A DNA stretch of 18,961 nt from Saprospiraceae bacterium. GTDB taxonomy: Bacteria; Bacteroidota; Bacteroidia; Chitinophagales; Saprospiraceae. The stretch lies in NCBI GenBank assembly GCA_007128085.1, contig SKYC01000180.1, positions 1 to 18,961 of the forward strand, given 5' to 3'. The notes beneath the pieces are model-generated. The model saw only the letters and a program-made list of their open reading frames with translations. It did not search any database and was not told the origin of the DNA. Numbering within the stretch: position 1 is the first letter of the stretch; each line of letters opens with the position of its first letter. Position numbers and translations under genes: made by a program. Of the stretch, positions 7,351 through 15,442 are shown piece after piece.

Positions 7351-9978
7351 ATGGCAAAAACCGATAACCGACATCAGGAGGGCAATTACAAGTTCAATGA
7401 ACTAAAGCTCTATTCGTCCACAGAGTGGCTGGCCGATAACAAAAAGAAATACCGACAAGTATTTGACAGGTATTCCACGTCGTATATTTACGTCGAACTG
7501 AGTTTTTACAATAAATTATTTGACCGGGAAAACTGGGATCTCAAGGTCGATCTCAGGTGTTTCAGCACCCGGGGCAATGGCAGCGAAATGTGCCGTCTCT
7601 CCATTGTGAGAAAGGTGAGCAAATTTGATCCGTTGGTATACGTCCGGGAAGGCTGGGGAAATAAGAAAAAGGGAGTGTTCTGGAAGAGGGGTACTTATTA
7701 TTGGGAAGTTTATTTTGACGGGGTGAAAGTGGGTACCAAATACTTTTATGTCGAAGACTCGGGAAGGGAAGTAGACCAGCACAATAACTCTTATCTGGAG
7801 GTTCAATCACTCAAGTTGTACGAGGGAAAATTCGATGATATCCCGGAGGAAGGCCGTTCTTATTATCAAAAATTCCACAAGAACAAAACGCGCTACATCT
7901 ATGCCGATATAGCATTTAAAAATAAATACATTCAGAGGGATTGGCAGTGTGAACTATTTGTCAAGTTCTACAACCAGGCGAGGGAACTAAAAGGTCAGGT
8001 GGTGCGCCTCAGGACTGTTCGGAAGGACGAGGATGAATTCAGTATTACAGCGGGTTGGGGTTCCAATGTCAGCGGCTCGTGGAGGGCGGGAAAGTATACA
8101 CTTGAGGTGGTTTTTTTCGATCAGTTGCTGGCTGTTTTGCCCTTTGAAGTGGGCGACGAATACGAAGCGGGGGTCGGAGTGGTGCAGTTTCCCATACCTG
8201 GATCTCAGGGCTTGTTCCAGCCGGCCGACGACATCAACGGTACTTTTGACGAACTGATGGAACAGATGGATGCCCTGATCGGCCTGGATGAGATAAAGAA
8301 AAAAGTTAGGGAGCACGCCCGTTACATCAGATTCCTGAAACTTCGCAAGCAAAAGGGGTTTAAGGAAAAAGACAGCATCAATGTCCATTCTGTTTTTATC
8401 GGCAATCCTGGAACCGGAAAGACGACGGTAGCAAAAATGATGGGGCGCCTGTACAAAAAAATGGGACTGCTGTCCAAGGGGCATGTATACGAAGTAGACC
8501 GCGTGGATTTAGTAGGGGAGTACATCGGACAGACGGCACCCAAAGTCAAGGAAGCCATTGAAAAAGCCAGAGGGGGAGTTCTCTTCATCGATGAAGCATA
8601 CGCTCTGGCCAGGGTCAATGACGACAGCAAAGACTTCGGTAGAGAAGTCATTGAAATTCTGGTGAAGGAGATGTCGAACGGAAAGGGAGACCTGGCGGTA
8701 ATCGTTGCGGGCTATCCCAACGAAATGAAGTATTTTATGGACAGCAATCCCGGGTTGAAGTCGAGATTTAAACACATTTTTAAGTTCGAGGATTACCTGC
8801 CCGGAGAGTTGCAGGCCATTGCGAGATATGCAGCCGAAGAGAAAGAGGTAGAACTCAATGAAAAGGCAGGGGAAGTGATCGATAAAATCATTATCGATGC
8901 CTATAGAAGTCGTTCAAGGTCTTTTGGGAATGCCCGTTTTGTGTACGATTTGGTGGAAAAAGCCAAGGTCAATCTCGGATTGAGGATCATGGCCACCGAA
9001 AATGCTTTAGAGCTACCGATGAAAGAGTTACAAATTATTTCGGAAGAGGATGTTTCGGGTATAAACCTCGAGGGTACACGCAGAAGGCCGAATATACCGG
9101 TAGATGAAGCGCTGTTGAGGGAAGGCCTGGATCAGTTGGATGAATTGATCGGTATTGAAAACATCAAAAAGGAAATATACGAATTGGTCGATTTGGTTCG
9201 CTACTACAGGACTGTTGGAAAAGACGTATTGAACAGACTTTACCTCCATACCCTTTTTGTAGGAAATCCCGGAACGGGAAAGACGACCGTAGCCAGAATT
9301 CTGACCCGGATTTACAAGGCACTGGGAATTTTGGAGAGGGGACATATGGTGGAAACCGATCGACAAGGCCTGGTCGCGGGATTTGTAGGTCAGACCGCAC
9401 TCAAAACGGCCGAAAAAATTGATGAGGCACAGGGTGGTGTCCTGTTTATCGATGAAGCCTACTCACTCAGCGGAAGTTCATTTGCAGGAGGGGATTTTGG
9501 CAGTGAAGTCATTCAAACCATACTCAAGAGAATGGAAGATGGCAGGGGAGAATTTTTTGTGTTTGCGGCGGGATATCCCGACAATATGGAAAGCTTTTTG
9601 AAGGCCAATCCGGGCTTGCACTCGCGCTTTGATAAAGCCTTAAAGTTCGAGGATTACAGTCCATCTGAACTCTTTTTGATTGCAGAGAAAATGATAGCAG
9701 ACGAAGGACTTGAGATCAGCAGTGAAGCCAAGAGTCATTTAAAGGACTACATGGCATTTTTGTACGATATGAGGGACAAGTATTTCGGAAATGCGCGTAC
9801 GGTGCGTACGCTTATTTCCAATGTCATCAAGAACTACAATTTGCGGCTGGCAAAAACTCCTGAGGCGCAAAAAAGTAAGTTGCCACCCCATCAAATTCAA
9901 ATGGAGGACGTCAAAGCGTTGAAGATGACCAAAGAGTCCATGACTTTTACGCGCAGTGCGATCGGGTTTAAAAAATAA
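7351..9978 (+). CDS. Tandem CbxX/CfqX-type AAA+ ATPase with duplicated N-terminal beta domain
   Basis: The 875-residue product has four parts. Residues about 10-135 and 145-275 are two related beta-rich domains: each starts with an LKLY segment, has YIYV/YIYA, VRK, a GWG (101-103 and 235-237, 134 apart), then W-x-x-G-x-Y and a strand ending in F-x-V. After a Pro-rich linker come two AAA+ modules of the CbxX/CfqX (SpoVK, EccA-like) class: Walker A GNPGTGKTT at about 351 and 638, Walker B LFIDEAY at about 412 and again in module 2, and an NPGL-x-SRF arginine-finger segment in each. No signal peptide or membrane segment is seen, so it is likely cytoplasmic. The partner is unknown: such ATPases remodel other proteins, but no Rubisco, sporulation or type VII gene is nearby. 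A TTG two codons upstream (7345) is possible; the ATG at 7351 is preferred. It converges on the tonB-like gene with an 18-bp gap. Confidence 0.88.
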   Translation: MAKTDNRHQEGNYKFNELKLYSSTEWLADNKKKYRQVFDRYSTSYIYVELSFYNKLFDRENWDLKVDLRCFSTRGNGSEMCRLSIVRKVSKFDPLVYVREGWGNKKKGVFWKRGTYYWEVYFDGVKVGTKYFYVEDSGREVDQHNNSYLEVQSLKLYEGKFDDIPEEGRSYYQKFHKNKTRYIYADIAFKNKYIQRDWQCELFVKFYNQARELKGQVVRLRTVRKDEDEFSITAGWGSNVSGSWRAGKYTLEVVFFDQLLAVLPFEVGDEYEAGVGVVQFPIPGSQGLFQPADDINGTFDELMEQMDALIGLDEIKKKVREHARYIRFLKLRKQKGFKEKDSINVHSVFIGNPGTGKTTVAKMMGRLYKKMGLLSKGHVYEVDRVDLVGEYIGQTAPKVKEAIEKARGGVLFIDEAYALARVNDDSKDFGREVIEILVKEMSNGKGDLAVIVAGYPNEMKYFMDSNPGLKSRFKHIFKFEDYLPGELQAIARYAAEEKEVELNEKAGEVIDKIIIDAYRSRSRSFGNARFVYDLVEKAKVNLGLRIMATENALELPMKELQIISEEDVSGINLEGTRRRPNIPVDEALLREGLDQLDELIGIENIKKEIYELVDLVRYYRTVGKDVLNRLYLHTLFVGNPGTGKTTVARILTRIYKALGILERGHMVETDRQGLVAGFVGQTALKTAEKIDEAQGGVLFIDEAYSLSGSSFAGGDFGSEVIQTILKRMEDGRGEFFVFAAGYPDNMESFLKANPGLHSRFDKALKFEDYSPSELFLIAEKMIADEGLEISSEAKSHLKDYMAFLYDMRDKYFGNARTVRTLISNVIKNYNLRLAKTPEAQKSKLPPHQIQMEDVKALKMTKESMTFTRSAIGFKK

Positions 9979-9996
9979 TGGGTAGGTCCGCTGGAT

Positions 9997-10860
9997 TTAC
10001 TGAAGCCTGAAATCAATGGTAATGGTCCCGCACTGGCGGTCGACATTTGAGGGTGTAAAGCGAAACCTTTCCGCACTTTCAATGGCTTTTCTCCTCAGAT
10101 CTCCGTCGGTAGTCGTCGATCCTCTTTGGGTATATTCAGCAGAAGTCACATTGCCTTCCGCATTGACGCAGACGCGCACAACCACTCTTCCCGTTTTCTG
10201 AGAATTGTCTCTGATAGAAGGTTCAAATAGCACACCGCGATCTCCGAGCCCCCCGCCGACCATACCACTTCCGGTGCTGATGCCTTCCAGCCTGCTCGCA
10301 TCGGGATCCCCATCAATATCACCCTGATTGCCGGCTTGACCGGTTTCTCCACGCCCACCTCCGAGAAGTTCTCCAAACTGCTTTTTTGTTTCTTCGTATT
10401 CTTCTTGTTTTTTCTGAGCTTCTGCCTCCGCTCTTCTGCGTTCAGCCTCAACAGCTTCTCTTCGCTCCCTCTCAGCTTGTTCCTGTCGTCTTCTCTCGGC
10501 ATCCTCCTTTTGACGCTCCTGTTCCTGTTGTTCGCGCAAGTTAATTTCCGCCTCTTCTTCAGTGGTCAGTATATTGTCGTCGGGTGCAGGTGGAGCTGCT
10601 TCGGCAGCTTCGGATTCTGTGGATTCAGCCTGGGATGGGGGAGTGGGTTCTGTTTCTTCTTCCTGCTGGGTATCGGGAAGGTCATCGCCATCTCCTACCT
10701 CCGGCATACCAAAACTCACCAAAATTCCCTCTTGTCCGGGAGGTGGGTAGGTATAAGAGAGGATGGGAAGAAATAAGATCAGTACAAGCAAAAGCGCGTA
10801 TCCTATGCTGAACCACATTCCTCTTTTCTTGTCCTCTTTTTCTTTTTCCTCTGAACTCAT
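9997..10860 (-). CDS. TonB/TolA-like energy transducer
   Basis: The 287-residue product is built like a TonB-family energy transducer, linking the ExbB/ExbD motor in the inner membrane to outer-membrane receptors. It has a short charged cytoplasmic N-terminus, one membrane segment (about 17-37), and an acidic Pro-rich stretch (55-95). A long charged coiled coil rich in Glu, Arg, Gln and Ala (100-165) recalls TolA. A Gly-rich hinge (167-210) leads to a C-terminal TonB-like domain (about 222-287) with RVVVRVCVNAEGNV and ESAERFRFTPS. Two cysteines (C231 and C277) lie in the periplasmic domain and could form a disulfide. It is last in the exbB-exbD-exbD cluster, 30 nt after the second exbD. Whether it acts as TonB or TolA cannot be told from sequence; no tolB or pal is nearby. 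Confidence 0.85.
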   Translation of the reverse strand: MSSEEKEKEDKKRGMWFSIGYALLLVLILFLPILSYTYPPPGQEGILVSFGMPEVGDGDDLPDTQQEEETEPTPPSQAESTESEAAEAAPPAPDDNILTTEEEAEINLREQQEQERQKEDAERRRQEQAERERREAVEAERRRAEAEAQKKQEEYEETKKQFGELLGGGRGETGQAGNQGDIDGDPDASRLEGISTGSGMVGGGLGDRGVLFEPSIRDNSQKTGRVVVRVCVNAEGNVTSAEYTQRGSTTTDGDLRRKAIESAERFRFTPSNVDRQCGTITIDFRLQ

Positions 10861-10890
10861 AATCGCTTGTTTTAAGCAAAAAGAATTCCA

Positions 10891-11295
10891 CTATCGGGTT
10901 CGATCCACCATAATGGTATTCACTCTCATTCTGTATGCCAGATCCAATACATCAACTACATGTTCGATTTTAGCTGATGGGTGAACCGTCACTGCCACGG
11001 TATACCTGCTCACACCCCTTCTTTGATCCGCTTCGGATCTGAAGGCGCGCTGCAATTGATTGAGGCTGACTGTTTCTCCGTTGTAAACGATATTGCCAGC
11101 CTGTGTAATATTGATTTGAGAAGGATCAGTAGTTACTGTCGTTCTCGTCTCGGTCCCGGGAAGCTTCAGATTCAATGCGTTCGGTACAATCAGTGAAGAC
11201 GTCAGCATGAAGAAAATGAGCAGCAGAAAAATAATGTCTGTCAGCGATGACATTTGAAACTGTGCTGAAACCTTGTTTTTCTTTTTAATTCCCAT
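10891..11295 (-). CDS. exbD: ExbD/TolR family biopolymer transport protein (second copy)
   Basis: ExbD proteins are single-pass inner-membrane proteins that, with ExbB, use the proton gradient to drive TonB-family transducers. The 134-residue product has a short basic N-terminus, the membrane segment SLTDIIFLLLIFFMLTSSL with the conserved proton-relaying Asp, and a periplasmic domain. The frame is open from a TTG at 11322, but that would overlap the upstream exbD. The ATG at 11295 (MGIKKKNKV) lies 1 nt after that gene's TAG stop and matches the start of the sister gene, so it is preferred. The membrane segment is identical to that of the upstream copy while the periplasmic parts differ, as expected for a duplicated subunit that may form heteromeric assemblies. 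Confidence 0.91.
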   Translation of the reverse strand: MGIKKKNKVSAQFQMSSLTDIIFLLLIFFMLTSSLIVPNALNLKLPGTETRTTVTTDPSQINITQAGNIVYNGETVSLNQLQRAFRSEADQRRGVSRYTVAVTVHPSAKIEHVVDVLDLAYRMRVNTIMVDRTR

Positions 11296-11296
11296 G

Positions 11297-11695
11297 CTAT
11301 GACTTTCTTGGTTGTGTTGCAATGATGGCTCTTGCCTGCAATCGATTGGCCATTCTCGTCACATCGATTACTTCACTCCAGTTCACTCCTTTTTCAGCAA
11401 CGATGGTAATCGTCGCATTGTGCCGGTTCTCACTTTCCTGTATGGCCGTTCTCACCGCTCCCTCCAGGGCCGCTTTGGAAACTGCCCTTCCATTCAGATT
11501 CAAGCTCCCGTCCATATTAATGGCCACGATGACATCGGTGGGAGCTACGGTCTTGGCATCGGACTCGGGTAAATCGACATTGATTTGCACCAGAGAGGAT
11601 GTCAGCATAAAGAAAATGAGCAACAGAAATATAATGTCTGTCAGTGATGACATACTGAATTCCGCAGATACTTTCGACCTTTTTTTCAATCCCAT
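11297..11695 (-). CDS. exbD: ExbD/TolR family biopolymer transport protein (first copy)
   Basis: The 132-residue product has a basic N-terminus (MGLKKRSKVSAEF), then the same membrane segment as its neighbour, SLTDIIFLLLIFFMLTSSL with the conserved Asp, then a periplasmic domain with the VAINMDGSLNLNGR type of strand pattern and a C-terminal IDVTRMANRLQARAI helix. It starts 7 nt after the exbB stop and ends 1 nt before the second exbD start, so translation of the two exbD genes is probably coupled. Two adjacent exbD genes are usual in Bacteroidota ExbB clusters. Assignment to the ExbD/TolR family is secure; the exact transducer system is not. Confidence 0.92.
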   Translation of the reverse strand: MGLKKRSKVSAEFSMSSLTDIIFLLLIFFMLTSSLVQINVDLPESDAKTVAPTDVIVAINMDGSLNLNGRAVSKAALEGAVRTAIQESENRHNATITIVAEKGVNWSEVIDVTRMANRLQARAIIATQPRKS

Positions 11696-11702
11696 GATTC
11701 AA

Positions 11703-12386
11703 TTATTCTGTTGGCTCCTGTAATAAGTCCAAAAACTCCATGGTGGTGCGCTCCATCTTAAATACGACTTTTTCAACATTGGCTACCAATAGGTTGTAAC
11801 CTATAAACGCCAAAATTCCGATAAAAAGTCCCACAGCCGTGGTTATTAATGCCTGATAAATTCCTCCGGCCAAAACATCCGGGGTTACGTTTTGCTCTGT
11901 TGCCATGCGGTAAAATGCGATGATCATACCTGTAACGGTTCCAAAAAAACCAATCATCGGAGCAGCCCCTGCAATACTGGCCAGGGTAGACAGGTTTTTC
12001 TCCAGCTTAAATACCTCGAGATTACCTACGTTTTCAATGGCCGCATTGATGTCTCTGACTGGTTTCCCAATCCTCAGTAAACCTTTTTCTATCATTCTGG
12101 AAGCCGGAGAGTCATTGGTCTGACAAAGCAGTTTTGCTTCTTTGATGTTGCCGGACTGTACCCTCACTCGTATGTTGTCGATAAAAGTTTCATCCACTTT
12201 AGACGCACGCTGAATGGTGAAGTACCGCTCTACGAAGATGTATATCGCAATGATGGAAAGTACCACCAATATCGATACTATGGCAATTCCCAAGGGACCG
12301 CCCAATAAAATTAAATCCATCAAACTTTGACGTTCCGCTTCTGCTTCGGCAGGCTCCTGGATTAAAAAGAACAATAAATTTTTCAT
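11703..12386 (-). CDS. exbB: ExbB/TolQ/MotA family proton channel protein
   Basis: ExbB forms the pentameric inner-membrane proton channel that powers TonB-type transducers. The 227-residue product has three membrane segments (about 31-53, 132-160 and 178-203) and a cytoplasmic loop between the first two. The MotA/TolQ/ExbB signature GFFGTVTGM lies at 146-154, with pore-lining threonines there and at 182-183 in segment three. The extension before the first segment is short and acidic. It is the first gene of the cluster and is followed after 7 nt by exbD. Upstream is a 577-bp gap to the divergent beta-oxidation genes. A weak -7 box candidate (TACCTTCG on the minus strand, 12430-12437) lies about 45 nt upstream. 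Confidence 0.93.
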   Translation of the reverse strand: MKNLLFFLIQEPAEAEAERQSLMDLILLGGPLGIAIVSILVVLSIIAIYIFVERYFTIQRASKVDETFIDNIRVRVQSGNIKEAKLLCQTNDSPASRMIEKGLLRIGKPVRDINAAIENVGNLEVFKLEKNLSTLASIAGAAPMIGFFGTVTGMIIAFYRMATEQNVTPDVLAGGIYQALITTAVGLFIGILAFIGYNLLVANVEKVVFKMERTTMEFLDLLQEPTE

Positions 12387-12963
12387 AAGGCCAATATTCA
12401 GATTTAAAGTTAATTAGATATTACAAACACGAAGGTATTAAAAAAAAGTATAATTTGTAGCGATTAATGATTAACAAATTTCTAAAAAAATTCCTTTCGG
12501 CTTTATTGGCGGTTCAACACCAAAATGGATTCTGCTGTGAGGGAGGGGCGAATTCTTTCAGAACAAAACCCTTCGATGCCTTTGCACCGAATGAATAATT
12601 GAGGAATAGTGAGGCATCGAACAATCTGAAATACAGAACATACGACCCACGATCGCAAATCGCACTGTCGGATTACCTGTGAAGTCTTTTAAGCTTTTGT
12701 TTGAAATCACCGGATCGATAAAAATTTAATGACTGAAAGTTAATGAACTTTTGATCCTGCAGAAATATTACACATGATGACTTAAATTATCCGGATTTTT
12801 TGTACATTCCTGACGAAAAAAAGATTCAAATAGGTCGCGCAGAATTTGCTTTGGTAAAGTGAAGGGCAAAAAGGGTGGGCTGAATATTCAAAGAGAAACG
12901 GGAAGTGGGTGGAATAGGTGATTTAAAGTCGACAGTTTTACGGAAGGAATAAAATTTATACAG
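12387..12963. other. 577-bp divergent intergenic region, exbB to fadN
   Basis: No credible reading frame is seen. The only recognisable items are a weak minus-strand -7 box for exbB (12430-12437, 7 of 8 to TAnnTTTG, without a matching -33 box), a 10-bp perfect inverted repeat at 12574-12621 (separate entry), and an AT-rich stretch near 12720-12830. No regulator gene or strong plus-strand promoter for the downstream beta-oxidation genes was recognised. A short frame on the minus strand overlapping the fadN start has no family features and was not called. Confidence 0.6.
12574..12621. repeat. 10-bp perfect inverted repeat with 28-nt loop
   Basis: TTCGATGCCT (12574-12583) and AGGCATCGAA (12612-12621) are exact reverse complements separated by 28 nt. 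No T-run follows on either side, so it is not an obvious intrinsic terminator. It sits in the middle of the gap between exbB and fadN. It could be a binding site for a dimeric regulator with distant half-sites, or an RNA hairpin; the sequence does not decide. Confidence 0.5.
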
Positions 12964-15345
12964 ATGATAATAAAAAAGATAGCCGTGTTGGGCAGTGGAG
13001 TTATGGGGTCGGCCCTGGCCTGCCACTTTTCGAATTGCGGATTTGAGGTATTGTTACTGGACCGTGTACTGCCCGGTGATGAGGATGAAAAAAATCCCCT
13101 GGTGAGAAACAAAGTGGTCAATCAATCCCTTTCAGATACAGTAAAATCCAAACCGGCACCTTTGTACATCCGGAGTTTAAGTGAGTACATCACAACGGGA
13201 AATTTTGAGGATGACCTCAGTAAGATTTCCGACTGCGACTGGGTGGTAGAGGCCATAGTCGAAGACCTGTCCATTAAACAAGGTCTTTTTGAAAAGGTCG
13301 AAAAGTACCGGAAGAAAGGCAGTCTGATCACCACCAACACTTCGGGCATCCCCATTCATATGTTGTCTCGGGAGAGATCAGAGGATTTTAGAAAACATTT
13401 TCTAGGCACCCATTTTTTCAATCCCCCGCGCTACTTGCGGTTGTTGGAGATTATCCCCGGTCCCGATACGGAAGAGGAGGTGACTGAATTTTTTATGCGT
13501 TTCGGAGACCGATACCTGGGAAAGGAGACCGTGCGCTGCAAGGACACCCCTGCTTTTATTGCCAATCGAATAGGGGTGTTTGCTATGTCGGATATCTACC
13601 GGCTCACCAAAAAACTCGGACTGGATATAGCGACGGTAGATAAACTCACAGGGCCCGGCCTGGGCAGGCCGAAAACAGGGACTTTCAGATTGGGTGATCT
13701 CGTGGGGCTGGATGTCGCGGCCAAGGTGCTGGCCGGAATGCGCGAGAATTGTCCGGAGGACGAAATGCTTCGGGAATTGGAATTGCCCGGTTTTATGGAG
13801 CACCTAATCGATAAAAATTACCTAGGAAACAAAACAGGACAGGGGTTTTACAAAAAGACAAACGAAAAGGACGAGAACGGAAAAACGGTTATTTTAGCCC
13901 TGAACCTGAATACACTGGAATATGAAGAAAGCCCCCGGCCAAAACTTGAAAGTCTGTCCGTCTCCAAACAGATCGAGAATGATGCAGAGCGGGTAAAGGC
14001 CCTTTTTGAAAAGACGGATGAAGGAGGCCGGTTAATCAGAAAGTCACTGTTGCGATTGATGGCCTATTCCTCGGCGAGAATTCCCGAAATTTCGGATCAC
14101 ATATACAGCGTGGACAATGCCATGAAATCGGGATTCGGATGGGGATTTGGACCCTTTGAATATTGGGATATCCTGGGTTTTGAAAAAGTGACCTCCGAAT
14201 TAAAAAAAGAGGGTTTGCCGATAGCCGGATGGATTAAGACCATGGAGAAAGATGGTGCGAACCGGTTTTATAAAAATGAAAAGGGAACCCGCTTGTACTA
14301 CGATCTTCAAACCCGGGATTACCTTCCCATCCCCGGCCAGGAGCAATTTGTCATACTGGACAATTACAGACATCAAACTCCGGTGTATAAGAACGATGAA
14401 GTGACCCTACACGACATTGGGGATGGCGTGTTGTGCCTGGAGTTTCAATCCAAGAGCAACGCCATAGGAGAGGGCATACTCAATGGATTGTTGGAATCTG
14501 TTCGCATAGCCGAAGAAGATGGATGGAAAGGGTTGGTGATCGGCAATCAGGCCACCAATTTTACGGTGGGAGCCAATCTGATGTTGGTGGGAATGATGGC
14601 GTTTCAGCAGCAGTGGGACGAACTGTTTTACGCGGTGAAGACCTTTCAGAATGCCAATATGCGGTGTCGTTACTCTTCTGTTCCGGTGGTGGCTGCCACT
14701 CAGGGTTACACTTTTGGTGGTGGCTGTGAAATGCTCATGCATTGCGATGCAACTGTAGCTGCAGCTGAGTCCTATATCGGATTGGTGGAGGTAGGAGTGG
14801 GTTTGTTGCCCGGAGGGGGTGGAACCAAAGAGTTTGCGGTGCGGCTTTCGGACTCCTTTTTTGTAGGAGACGTTCAGATGCCCTCCCTAATAAAACAGTT
14901 CAAGACGCTGGCAATGGGGGAAGTGGCCACCTCGGCAGATCAGGCTTTTGAAAAAGGGTATTTGCTGCACAGTAAAGACAAAAGGGTGCTCAATGTCAAG
15001 CGAAACATAAGTGAGGCCAAAAGAGAGGTGCTCCACAGAGCGGACAATTATCTGCAACCCCGACCGAGAAAAGATATCACCGTGTTGGGTAGGGGAGGAC
15101 TAGCTACTCTTTATACAGCAGCCAATGAAATATTTAAGGGGCATTTCGCCAGCGAGCACGATATTAAAATCGCCAAAAAAATCGCCTGGGTACTCTGCGG
15201 TGGTGACTTGACAGGTACGCCCCGGGTGGATGAAAATTATTTGATAGAAATTGAAAGAGAGGCTTTTCTGAGTCTGTGTGGGGAACAAAAAACCATGGAG
15301 CGCATTCAGCATATGCTGGAAAAAGGGAAGCCACTGAGAAATTAA
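12964..15345 (+). CDS. fadN: FadN-type 3-hydroxyacyl-CoA dehydrogenase/enoyl-CoA hydratase
   Basis: This 793-residue bifunctional enzyme performs the hydration and NAD-dependent oxidation steps of fatty-acid beta-oxidation in the cytoplasm. The dehydrogenase half comes first: the NAD-binding GSGVMG at 10-15, HFFNP with catalytic His150, LLEIIPG with Glu162, and NRIG at 201-204. The crotonase half is C-terminal (about 475-680): the oxyanion-hole segment NFTVGANL, GYTFGGGCE with Glu589, and IGLVEVGVG with Glu609. The two glutamates are 20 residues apart, as in E. coli FadB (E119 and E139). This order is the reverse of FadB/FadJ and matches Bacillus FadN (YusL) in order and length. The thiolase follows after 97 bp. 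No strong ribosome-binding site is near the ATG; AAGGAA lies about 20 nt upstream. No acyl-CoA dehydrogenase is in the window. Confidence 0.92.
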   Translation: MIIKKIAVLGSGVMGSALACHFSNCGFEVLLLDRVLPGDEDEKNPLVRNKVVNQSLSDTVKSKPAPLYIRSLSEYITTGNFEDDLSKISDCDWVVEAIVEDLSIKQGLFEKVEKYRKKGSLITTNTSGIPIHMLSRERSEDFRKHFLGTHFFNPPRYLRLLEIIPGPDTEEEVTEFFMRFGDRYLGKETVRCKDTPAFIANRIGVFAMSDIYRLTKKLGLDIATVDKLTGPGLGRPKTGTFRLGDLVGLDVAAKVLAGMRENCPEDEMLRELELPGFMEHLIDKNYLGNKTGQGFYKKTNEKDENGKTVILALNLNTLEYEESPRPKLESLSVSKQIENDAERVKALFEKTDEGGRLIRKSLLRLMAYSSARIPEISDHIYSVDNAMKSGFGWGFGPFEYWDILGFEKVTSELKKEGLPIAGWIKTMEKDGANRFYKNEKGTRLYYDLQTRDYLPIPGQEQFVILDNYRHQTPVYKNDEVTLHDIGDGVLCLEFQSKSNAIGEGILNGLLESVRIAEEDGWKGLVIGNQATNFTVGANLMLVGMMAFQQQWDELFYAVKTFQNANMRCRYSSVPVVAATQGYTFGGGCEMLMHCDATVAAAESYIGLVEVGVGLLPGGGGTKEFAVRLSDSFFVGDVQMPSLIKQFKTLAMGEVATSADQAFEKGYLLHSKDKRVLNVKRNISEAKREVLHRADNYLQPRPRKDITVLGRGGLATLYTAANEIFKGHFASEHDIKIAKKIAWVLCGGDLTGTPRVDENYLIEIEREAFLSLCGEQKTMERIQHMLEKGKPLRN

Positions 15346-15353
15346 TATTGTAA

Positions 15354-15384
15354 AAGGGGACAAGTGCAAACGCAAATTCCCCTT
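15354..15384 (+). repeat. Stem-loop between fadN and fadA
   Basis: AAGGGGA (15354-15360) pairs with TCCCCTT (15378-15384) across a 17-nt loop, 9 nt after the fadN stop. The stem is followed by GTGAGC and not by a T-run, so it does not look like a terminator. It may be an RNA-stabilising or processing element that sets different levels of the two messages; that is inference. Confidence 0.4.
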
Positions 15385-15442
15385 GTGAGCAAATGAATCT
15401 GAACGATTCGAGAACGCTTAGTCTTTAAAAAAAATTAGAAAA

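Noticed and set aside
10890..10912. tRNA-like T-arm text GGGTTCGATCC followed by ACCA on the plus strand
   Set aside because: The flanking bases do not form a T-stem, no acceptor or anticodon arm is present, and the stretch encodes the C-terminus of ExbD on the minus strand.
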